NCBI GenBank assembly: GCA_951799405.1
Contig: OX637342.1
Coordinates: 5,394,001 to 5,458,000 of the forward strand
Source of the DNA: Agapetus fuscipes
Taxonomy: Eukaryota; Arthropoda; Insecta; Trichoptera; Glossosomatidae
Direction: 5' to 3'
Length of the DNA: 64,000 nt
Under the pieces are notes generated by a model, which did not search any database, was not told the origin of the DNA, and saw nothing but the letters and a program-made list of their open reading frames with translations. Of this stretch, positions 56,218 to 64,000 are shown piece by piece (position 1 is the first letter of the stretch; each line of letters begins with the position of its first letter). A program made the translations under genes and the position numbers.

Positions 56218-56655
56218 ACCTAGGTGCATATATAAATTCGCACTTACACATCCTGCACGTGTACAAACAAAAAAAAAAACAAATCTTAAAGGATCGTAAA
56301 ACCTGAAACTGTTGCCACTATAATCTATAATCTAAGTTGCAAGGATATATTCATTTAAAGCTCTCAGATGTAAGCCCACAAATCAACAAGTGTAGTTCGC
56401 GCTTACAAATGCTGAATGTGTACTTACAAATAAAATCCAAACCTCAAATGAACATAAGCCCCACAACTTTTGCCGACCTTCCCTGAAACAGGGGTGACAT
56501 TGGCAAAGTGAACCATTTTTTACAGTATGGGTGGTCAGCCTCATACCAGCCTATAAGTCAAGGAAACCTTTCCACCCTTTCCTGAAACGAGAGTGTCATC
56601 AGCCGAGTGAATCAGTTTTTACAGTATGGTGGTCAGCTTCATATCAATCTATAAG
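56218..56655 (-). repeat. LINE-tail repeat split by a second LINE-tail repeat
   Basis: Outer copy: 56218-56318 (TAAATTCGCACTTACACATC) and 56566-56655 (TTTCCTGAAACGAGAGTGTC to TATCAATCTATAAGG). Inner younger copy: 56319-56565, complete from CTATAATCTATAATCTAAG to AAGTCAAGGAA. Confidence 0.8.
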
Positions 56656-57080
56656 GGGTCTGTTGTACCAACCTCCAATCAATATTTGATTGACGCATCA
56701 AATTTGATTGCTTAATTCTGGTAAGGAGCTCGGTTAAATATTCCTCGGAAGTGCGTAATAATATGATGAAATTTGAACAGGAAATATGATGTACATCAGC
56801 TGACTTACGTACATGCAACCAATTTTTTTATTTGAAATGGAGAAATCACATTTAATTTTGATTTTTGTATGATTGGGGTTTGGGACGCCGGCCGGACAGT
56901 GGGAAGACCACGTTCAAGATGGCTGGATGGAGTGGTGGCGGATTGCCGTGCAGTGGGAATGTGGGACTGGAGGTGGAAGACGTTCGATAGACAGCGCTGG
57001 CAGCGGTTGCTAAGGGAGGCCAAGACCCACTCCGGGTTGTCGTGCCAATGATGATGATGATGGGGTTTGGTGCAACAGGC
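56656..57080. mobile_element. Second copy of the GGCCTGTTGCACCAA MITE, with LINE insert
   Basis: GGGTCTGTTGTACCAACCTC at the left and GGTGCAACAGGC at the right; the interior matches 44772-45009 in reverse (CAATCAATATTTGATTG, CATCAGCTGACTTACGT). Interrupted at 56884-57060. Confidence 0.75.
56884..57060 (+). pseudogene. LINE 3' fragment with 10-bp target duplication
   Basis: TGGGGTTTGG at 56874-56883 recurs at 57061-57070. The 177-bp insert encodes VGRPRSRWLDGVVADCRAVG, then RQRWQRLLREAKTHSGLSCQ and stop, and ends in GATGATGATGATGA. Severely 5'-truncated LINE of a second family (GATGAT tail). Confidence 0.88.
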
Positions 57081-57403
57081 AATAGACAACTATAAAAATG
57101 TACCGAAAAATAAACAAGTAAGTACCTACATACTTCATAGACGTGTAGAATTGTCGGAATAAAAATATTTACTTTCACAGGTAAGAGGGTCAGGATCACG
57201 CTAACCACTTGATTGACATTCAAGGTTTTCTCTATTCCCTCTGGAGCAGTCCTCTTGCATATAATTATCACGCATAATCCATTTAAAATTCACCATGCTG
57301 ACCTTTCGTTTACATAACTAATCCAAAAACTTTATTTAACACATATACGGTATAATGTACTCCGCTAAAACAAAATCACATTACAAAGTTGTAATGTAAA
57401 ACC

Positions 57404-57636
57404 TTTAATCTAGGTTGCAAAAAATAATAACATTTAGAATTCATATTAAATTCACGCCCACAAAACAGTCACGTGTAAGTTCGCACATACAAATTCTGCA
57501 TGTATATCTACAAATTAAATCCGAACTTCAAATGAACTTTTTAAACTTTTGCCGACACTCCCTGAAAAATTGGCAAATTAACCATTTTTTACAGTCTGGG
57601 TGGTCAACCTCATACCAACCTGTAAGTCAAAGAACC
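57404..57636 (-). repeat. LINE-tail repeat, diverged copy
   Basis: AATCTAGGTTGC to TGTAAGTCAAAGAAC, with a small deletion around the CAGGGGTGACATTGG landmark. Confidence 0.75.
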
Positions 57637-57639
57637 TAC

Positions 57640-57985
57640 ATATATATTTACACTTTCGCTCAAAAACTAGCATTGCTCGTATAATATAATAATAGAGAAA
57701 GAAAATGTAGCGTGTAGGTCCATACTGGTATCTTGTGAGTGGATTTTTTTTCCGACTGGATTTCACTCTTCATTTGTAATAGAATAGAACCTCAGTTTTC
57801 GTAGCACTCAGTATTTTTAATCAATTACTGAAAATAAATGCAATTCATCAATATATTTTGTCGGTCCAAAAACAGATATTAACATTATAAATCTATAATT
57901 TGTTGTCAATCTTAATATTATTGTATTTTGTATATTAGCTGAAATAATAACGGGTTTCTTAGTGCTTTGTCGGAGTCATTTTTGC
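57640..57985. other. Nothing recognised
   Basis: AT-rich. Confidence 0.5.
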
Positions 57986-57991
57986 CGTTAT

Positions 57992-58160
57992 CAGAGGCGC
58001 TATTCTGCTAAATTTCTTACACTTTGGATATCCATACAAGTTGGGAGTGCCAGCGCTTACGAAAGAACTCCATAGATAAAAAAAATCACAGTAGGTACAC
58101 CTTATTTTTAGACACGAATCGCCAGCTCGTTGCCTCAAGGTCGTAAGGAATTTAGCAGAA
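57992..58160. repeat. Inverted repeat, GCGCTATTCTGCTAAATTTC
   Basis: GCGCTATTCTGCTAAATTTC near 57993 is inverted near 58140-58163 (GAATTTAGCAGAATAGCGC). Short foldback or MITE remnant. Confidence 0.55.
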
Positions 58161-58226
58161 TAGCGCTTCAGGAGTCTTGATGATGATGATTTGTATTTCG
58201 CCGTTTTGTGACTACTCACTGCCTTA

Positions 58227-58444
58227 GTTCTTGTTTATCGTATACGCCATTGAGAAGTTTGCATGTGTACTGGACCAATGTGTCTTATGAAAACAAGTAA
58301 TTTATTTAAAAAACATTTAAAAGAACTCTCACATTATCGAGTTTTACGGTTTTTATTAGCTCAGATTGTGTAGAATTTGATTCATAAGACAACTGCATGA
58401 AAAAGTCATATTTGACAAGATTGGCGTATACGATAAACAAGAAC
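58227..58444. mobile_element. Foldback MITE (GTTCTTGTTTATCGTATACG arms)
   Basis: GTTCTTGTTTATCGTATACG with CCA is perfectly inverted at 58423-58444; inner TGTCTTATGA / TCATAAGACA also pair. Confidence 0.75.
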
Positions 58445-58844
58445 TGGGGGAGCGTACTGTCACTGCAAGGGCGCTTCTTGTCTTATTACGCTGAATAGCA
58501 CGAACTGAACAGTGAGAAAAAGATGTTGTCGCTCGTGATTGAAGATTATAGACACACAAAGGGATTTTTGGACATGATATGAACAGAGAGCACAGAAGCT
58601 TCATTAATACAAGAGTTATAAAAAATACTGAACTGAACTTTCAGACTAAGTTGTTGTCTGTGGCACATGACGTGAGATTGGGCGTCAAGAAATGGGACAG
58701 AAGCTCCATTCACGCAAAAGATACAAATGGTTTCGTATGTTGTTCAATAGTCCGAAGTGTTGATGGATGGGATGACCATGGATTTAGTTTACGAACTCTA
58801 TACTATGAAACTACTAAATGAATTAAATTTTAATTAAATCAAAG

Positions 58845-59152
58845 AACACAGTTTTTCCATATTTACTCAAAAACTATTGACATTATAAAAAAAATATTAA
58901 GTACGGAACCTAAACAATGTATAGTTCTGTAATTAAAAAGCAAAAAAAAAATCCAAAATACAGCACACACGAAAAAAAAGCTACAAATATAAAAAAAACG
59001 CGTTTTTGTGAATATTTTTTTGTGGTGGCAATTCTTCAGTTATATATTTTGTTCAAGCTTCATAATTTAGATAAAAAAATAATAAACATGCTTGATTTTG
59101 TTCATTACTGTAACTATTTTGCTAAGACCATAGAGTATAAGAAACAAAAATG
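58845..59152 (-). mobile_element. Single arm of the 10211-10954 foldback family
   Basis: ACAATGTATAGTTCTG, CAATTCTTCAG and AGTATAAGAAACAAAAATGG correspond in order to the right arm at 10700-10950, strongly diverged. Confidence 0.5.
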
Positions 59153-59204
59153 GCAGATTTAGCTTTTAACACGCTTTAAAAAACTCCGAAAATGTCAACG
59201 CAAT

Positions 59205-59527
59205 GCAACGTAACTAAGCTACACATACAGTGTAACTTCTTGCCGCGTTATTCCTGAAGGGTTTACCATGTGGTGAGTGGAACCTATTTATTTTTACAGC
59301 TAATTGGCCGGCCTTACGCCAACCACTTCAGTTGAACTGGGGGTTTCCCAGCTCCCAAGAGTACTGATTCTCATTTCTGGTGCGGGCTGAGTAAACCTTG
59401 CCGGTATTTTATTTTGGGTTTTTGAAATAAATACCGAAATTGGAAATCATTTCCGACACCCTCGGTGGGATTCAAGCCCGAGCTCTCGGCATAAAATGCA
59501 AGCACTCTACCAACTGATAAATCGATG
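59205..59527 (-). repeat. SINE A, near full-length
   Basis: Antisense. AACTAAGCTACAC, TTCTTGCCGCGTTATTCC, GGCCGGCCTTACGCCAACCA, then B-box inverse GGATTCAAGCC and the A-box region CTCTACCAACTGATAAATC. Confidence 0.82.
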
Positions 59528-59529
59528 TA

Positions 59530-60040
59530 TTGCTCATATTTATGTTAAAATGGTGTATTTTATGTACAAAAAAATATGATGAAAAAGACATGTTGAACGG
59601 AAATGTCATTTTATTACCGCATGATTTGGTTTGCGAAGGGGTTGAAAGCGATAAGGGAGGTTCGATTTTAATTGGCTGACTGAGCAATAAGCGACCCACC
59701 CTTGACCTATAGGCCTCAGCAAACAATATTGTAACACCCTCAATAATAAATAAGGGATGATTTCAGGTCGATCTTCCCGCTCCTAAAGGCAAAGTTTGAG
59801 GGTAATCAGTAACTTTCCTCAAAAATAAAGTTGTAATGGGGAGTACGCAGTACACTTAACTTTTTTTGTGAATTACAAATGAGAGTAAAGTATCTTTTCT
59901 ATAAGTCACTAATAATGAATCATTAGTTGTAAAAATAACTCGAAGGTAATTTTTTAAATGAATAATAAAATTTACTAGTGATGTTTTTTTTTGTATAGAC
60001 TTCTTATTAAGGTTTTGATGTTTTATATATTTTGTGTATT
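59530..60040. other. Nothing recognised
   Basis: No supported feature. Confidence 0.5.
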
Positions 60041-60043
60041 TCT

Positions 60044-60073
60044 TGCCTTATAAGTTGGTATGAGGCTGACCAC
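60044..60073 (+). repeat. LINE-tail repeat, 30-bp 5' scrap
   Basis: CCTTATAAGTTGGTATGAGG and CTGACCAC, then unrelated sequence. Confidence 0.55.
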
Positions 60074-60315
60074 ATTTTGGTGTGTTCAACTTTTATTCAT
60101 AAATACAAAATTCTAGTTGGGTATAATACAATAATAACATTTAAAATATCGAAGAATAATAAAGATGCGTTAAAATTATTTTTATAAAAAAAAGTTAGCG
60201 TATCCATTTACCCACACAAATTCAGAACTTCAGCTGAAACGATGTTCCATTTCTCTGCGGGCCATAGTCTCAAGTATATGTAACTAGGGTTCTTAGCAAC
60301 TAATAAGAAAATGCA

Positions 60316-60436
60316 AGGTATTTTTAACGTTAACAAATGTGACTTTTGGTACAAAACTACCCACACGATTGTCACATAAAAGCGTCCTTTGCATTAAGTA
60401 TAAAGTCGATATGCTAACGTTGAAAATACCGGGCCT
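60316..60436. mobile_element. Short MITE sharing ends with 20873-21484
   Basis: GGTATTTTTAACGTTAACA at the left, TGCTAACGTTGAAAATACC at the right; the TAAAGTCGATATGCTAACG stretch matches 20885-20920 in reverse. Confidence 0.55.
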
Positions 60437-60654
60437 AAGTCAGCTCTCTCTCGTGCGACGTCACAACTTTTTTCTCTATACAATTTGAGTTGGTTGTTAT
60501 CACCAAAAAAAATATACATTAAAAACGCCTTAAATTACGATACGACGTTTTTAATTAAAATACCTAATATGCGTATAATATTAAGTTTAAAAAAAATTAA
60601 ATACAACACATTATAAAGAAATATTTTAAATTTGATTTCACCTCATTGCAACAT

Positions 60655-60973
60655 GACCGGTCCATAGCTCAGTGGTAACACTGCGGACTCTGAATGGGAA
60701 GGTTGTGGATTCGAATCCCGGCGGAGCACAAAAATATACCATGTATATTTTCAAATTAGCTCTTCGCTGGGTTGAAAAATGCATACACCTTTACCAATGA
60801 CCGGTCACCAAAGGGCCATCCTGCCTTACAGCAACTGGGTGTTGTTTGAGTATTGGTGCTTTGTAGCGACGACCAAGCTCGTACACCTCTGCGGTACTAC
60901 AACAAGTGTCAAAGACTCCTAGAGTCTCTAGAATCTAGGGAGTCTCCCGCACAGGATTTCTTTAAAATAATAA
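60655..60973 (+). repeat. SINE B, full-length with tail 1
   Basis: GACCGGTCCATAGCTCAGTG, B box GGATTCGAATCC, GCTCTTCGCTGGGTTG, GCAACTGGGTGTTGTTTGAG, CTCTGCGGTACTACAACAAG, ending CGCACAGGATTTC plus an A-rich tail. Best sense copy of SINE B. Confidence 0.88.
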
Positions 60974-60974
60974 T

Positions 60975-61410
60975 TATAATGAAGTACGTTTTGTAATAAA
61001 ACACCTTTGCGTTACAAAGTTATTCTGTTTCAATTTATTGCGACGCACTCCAAGTTTTCTTTCTTGTATTTCAAAAACCTTACTTGTTTATTTTCTTCTT
61101 AATTTTGTTGTTTTTTCGTTATTTGCTGTTGACAGTTCACCATTGGAGGAGAGCTTTTCTCATTTATTGGCAATTAAGAGACGGGGGAGTCTTGAGTACG
61201 TTGTTTCGTGTCGCTGATGTATATTTGTCAACAGAAACTGTCAACAAACAAACATGAAAGCGTTCAATTTTATATTCAATTAACAATAAAAGCAATTTAT
61301 TTCGTTTATATTTAATTTAAAAGTTAATAATAAATTTAATTTTAATTAAATTTCCAGCATCATAAATTATCGTAATTAATTTTAATTAAAAGCCTCTTTT
61401 AGCGTAGGTA
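60975..61410. other. Nothing recognised
   Basis: AT-rich, no supported feature. Confidence 0.5.
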
Positions 61411-61411
61411 T

Positions 61412-61690
61412 ACTGTAACTGTAACGCTGACGCCGTTCCATCGGGGATGGTCAGAACCTCTGCAAAATCTCTTTGATTTTTTCCTATTCCGACATTGTTC
61501 TCTGAGTTCATTCAAATCCATCACTTTTTTCATACCTTTCCTTCTATTACATTCACTATGTATAACTCATGCTCTCGCATTTTCACTCTTTTGATTAAGT
61601 TATTCCTTTCGTGGTCTTCCACTTCCCCTCTTGCCTCTTACATCACCTCTATAAATACTCTTTGTCATCATTCACACAAAATATAATACA
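61412..61690 (-). pseudogene. LINE 3' coding fragment plus tail
   Basis: The reverse strand reads DVRGKRGSGRPRKE, stop, later NRRKGMKKVMDLNELREQC and RFCRGSDHP, then TGGAACGGCGTCAGCG and a GTTACAGTTACAG tail: the family of 6965-9540. Confidence 0.8.
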
Positions 61691-62115
61691 CACACAAAAA
61701 ATCTAATTCGTTTTAGACTTGAAATTTAGTCATATTTTAGCCACTTAGATCATAGATTACAAATCTCAAGTGAACATCGTATTTAAATTACTAATGTTAA
61801 AATTGAAAAAAAAACTTAGTATAAAATACAAATTTAATATACTTATATTAATGAAAAATCAGATTCAAATGTCAAAATAATATTCTTTGTAACTTGAGAG
61901 CAAAAAAATGAGTCAAGGTAAAATGAAATGGTATTACATGAAATTTATTCGAAACGAAAATGCTATTCAGAGTGCTTTCACAGGTAATATATTGAATTGA
62001 AATACTTCAAAACACTTCAAGATTCTATTGGAACGCCAATAGAAATTCTTTAAGGTATAAACATTTATAGCGAAAAGCAATATAATTTGATTTATGGAAA
62101 GCATAGATACTACCT
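61690..62115. other. Nothing certain
   Basis: A possible scrap of a LINE-tail repeat at 61737-61778 (ACTTAGATCATAGATTACAA, ATCTCAAGTGAACAT); otherwise featureless. Confidence 0.35.
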
Positions 62116-62117
62116 AC

Positions 62118-62245
62118 AAATTTACTTTTACTTGTATCCAGCCGCTATTCCACTAGGGGTGGCTAGTACCTTCAAAGACGTGTATCCACTTTGCTTGCCC
62201 TTTTACACTGCATTCACCTCCTCGACATTCATTACTCTTCAAAAG
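62118..62245 (-). pseudogene. Short LINE 3' fragment
   Basis: The reverse strand has MNVEEVNAV then GCCACCCCTAGTGGAATAGC and a GTAAAAGTAAA tail, aligning to the last ~35 codons of the 9458-ending ORF. Confidence 0.65.
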
Positions 62246-62535
62246 CACCAAGTCCCTGATTTGAGCCGCAGGACTCAAGGTCAAAATAGCCACGATGATC
62301 GCCGATCTTCGATAGAGTCGGCACATCGGCACCAAAAGAAGAAGGTAGTAAAGGACGCTAGCCACATTTCATTCGGATACTTGATAAATCGATGCGTACT
62401 TTTTTATACGTTTTGTTGACTTCGAAGCCAACGTCCTCAGGACAATTTTTTTTTGTGTGGTAATCAAGGATGAACTTTCCGTTCAAACTATACAATCGAC
62501 TCATCTTTTCATTAGACTTTTAAGAGTTTGTGTAT

Positions 62536-62657
62536 TAACACAGTGAAAATCCATTTTTTTTAAGAGGACAGTGTCTTGATAATGACGTGAATAAGTCGAA
62601 AGTACTCGAGGTGAAATAAACTCTCAATTTGTGAAAATAAAACTCTGTGTTTTTTTA
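62536..62657. mobile_element. Diverged hairpin of the CACCTCGAGTACTTTCG family
   Basis: AACACAGTGAAAATC at the left pairs with the inverse of GTGAAAATAAAACTCTGTGT at the right. CTTGATAATGACGTGAATAA and TCGAAAGTACTCGAGGTGAA match the hairpin at 35259. Confidence 0.6.
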
Positions 62658-62664
62658 AGTTTTT

Positions 62665-63225
62665 ATAATTTCATCTTTTCATGCTTAAATTAATTACAAT
62701 AAATAAATAACTGCATAAAAAAACATTTTATTTTGATCAGGAAGAGAAACTGTGGCCTCATAACTCTTTTATCTCTTCAACGTTTCACTCGTGACTACGA
62801 TGGGCAACCTCAAGAGCGCTTCGATGTCAACTTCAGAACGCGTATTTTGTTTCATTTTATCAAATCAACCTTCAAAGACATTTTAATATTCATTGAAGCT
62901 TAAACTTCTCTTCCACAATAATGAAAATTGACACAACCTGCGCGACAGAATCGGATACACTTGTGTTTGCTAGAGCCGTTACTTCTTTAAAAGCTCGTAA
63001 CGTCTGTTTTTGCGAGAAAAGCCATTAGTGGGAGCTGGAGCGTGTGTGGCTAATGTTAACAAAAGGCTTTTAGAAAATATACTATACGGACGAGAGAGAC
63101 TCCAACGTACAGTTGTAACAAAAAATATATGTGAAATATGAAGACCTTGGGCATAATATTATACTAAAACACCTTATAATTTGTATGCAAAATATTAACT
63201 AGCATGCTCCTTGTTTTGACTGTTT
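62665..63225. other. Nothing recognised
   Basis: No supported feature. Confidence 0.5.
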
Positions 63226-63380
63226 TGTAGTCTAGTGATAAACGTTTACGGCTTGCACACAAAAAGTCGTGAGTTTGATTCCCGGCGACGCAAAATTGAC
63301 GGTTACTAACAACGAACAAGCATGCAGAGGGCCCTTGAGGTGTGAATTACACAAAAACAGCACTCACCAAATAAATAATC
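63226..63380 (+). repeat. SINE C: a different tRNA-like head joined to tail 2
   Basis: TTGTAGTCTAGTGATAAACG (A box) and GAGTTTGATTCCCGGCGACG (B box), then CAGAGGGCCCTTGAGGTGTG and CACTCACCAAATAAA. Shares only the tail with SINE B. Confidence 0.7.
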
Positions 63381-63445
63381 TTGCAGCTCACTTATATATT
63401 TAATGCAACCACATACAAGAGCTTAGTCTATGTTTTTGTGAAGTA

Positions 63446-63648
63446 TGGCACTTTGCCAATGTCACCCCTGTTTCAAGGAAGGTCGGCAAGAGTTTCAGGG
63501 CTTATGTTCATTTTAGAATGGGTTTTTATATTGAGGGTCCGCATGCGGCATGTGTGAGCGCGAAATTATGCGTGTCTGCTTGTGGGAATGCATTTAATAT
63601 GAATCTCAAATGATACATATTTTTGCAACTTAGATTTAGATTTAGATG
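63446..63648 (+). repeat. LINE-tail repeat, 5'-truncated
   Basis: CTTTGCCAATGTCACCCCTG to TTTTGCAACTTAGATTTAGA. Confidence 0.8.
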
Positions 63649-63649
63649 G

Positions 63650-64000
63650 CGTAAAAAACATGATTCTACTATGTATTAGTATTTAGAAATGAAATGCATA
63701 AAAAATTGTACATCAAATAAATAAATAAAATGCAAAATACACTCAAATGTGTTAGAAGGGTGATCAGGGACTGTAGGTGGACCTTTAATTAGAGGATGAA
63801 AGACCATGTTAGAGAGACAGCTGTCATTTGGGATGTCTCTTTTTTTGGATTGTAATTTAGATCAGGTATATTAGTTACGTCCTTTTTAGTACAAATGGTC
63901 GCATTTTAGGTTGGACTCCTTTCATAACGAAGCCATTTACATACAAATAAGTGACGACGCAAAAAATATACATCTTTAATCTACGTTGCTTAAATAAATC
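63650..64000. other. Right window edge, nothing certain
   Basis: AT-rich. The final ATCTTTAATCTACGTTGCTT may be the start of another antisense LINE-tail repeat cut by the edge. Confidence 0.35.

Noticed and set aside
60655..60730. tRNA gene
   Set aside because: A and B boxes are present, but the sequence continues into the SINE B body, and the acceptor and anticodon stems do not pair well; the same head recurs in several copies.
1..64000. CRISPR-like array or prokaryotic defence system
   Set aside because: Tandem repeats present are microsatellite, minisatellite or duplications without regular unique spacers; the gene structure is eukaryotic.

Overview
The window looks like AT-rich nuclear DNA of an insect, most probably a moth or butterfly. 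The reasons are a spliced short-chain dehydrogenase (SDR) gene with GT-AG introns, tRNA-headed SINEs, non-LTR retrotransposons of the types common in Lepidoptera, and dense MITE-like inverted-repeat elements. No prokaryotic features, rRNA, CRISPR array or convincing functional tRNA gene were seen. The species assignment is inference.

The only host gene I can support runs left to right over most of the window: three 3' coding exons of an SDR at 5935-6088, 45834-46195 and 49027-49194. The reading frame joins exactly across both introns, which are about 39.7 kb (phase 1) and 2.8 kb (phase 0). The upstream exons with the Rossmann glycine motif are not in the window. The protein resembles the RDH/17beta-HSD/BDH1 branch of SDRs, but His and Leu stand where the catalytic Tyr and Lys should be, and NNAG is NAAA. 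It could be the insect ecdysteroid-pathway SDR Shroud/Nm-g, but I cannot confirm that from the sequence alone.

The introns and flanks are layered with transposable elements. Long coding elements are a LINE with endonuclease and reverse transcriptase (about 6965-9540, one frameshift), a nearly intact Jockey/CR1-like LINE (37199-41015, ORF1 plus ORF2 with one nonsense codon and a TAAA tail) and a 5'-truncated LINE carrying a restriction-like endonuclease (30790-32030). All three lie in the same orientation as the host gene. At least eight further LINE 3' fragments are scattered around.

The commonest repeat is a roughly 255-bp sequence (called here the LINE-tail repeat), present about 28 times on both strands. 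It runs from a TTCCTTGACTTATAGG end to a GCAACTTAGATTAGA tail. Two copies (42121-42725 and 48247-48760) continue into the 3' coding end of a LINE, so the repeat is the 3' end of that LINE family, moving either as truncated copies or as a non-autonomous derivative. One copy (5066-5319) has a clear 6-bp target duplication.

Other layers are SINE A and SINE B (tRNA-like heads with A and B boxes; SINE B has two alternative tails), a solo LTR (43243-43600), several terminal-inverted-repeat elements with internal repeats of their own terminal motif (14509-16071, 18143-18917, 41095-42017), many foldback/hairpin MITEs, a 197-bp ACAT microsatellite, a 16-bp minisatellite and local tandem duplications. 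Nesting gives a relative order: SINEs and MITEs are cut by LINE-tail copies, and a LINE-tail copy is cut by an inverted-repeat element. All extents were judged by eye and may be off by several bases.
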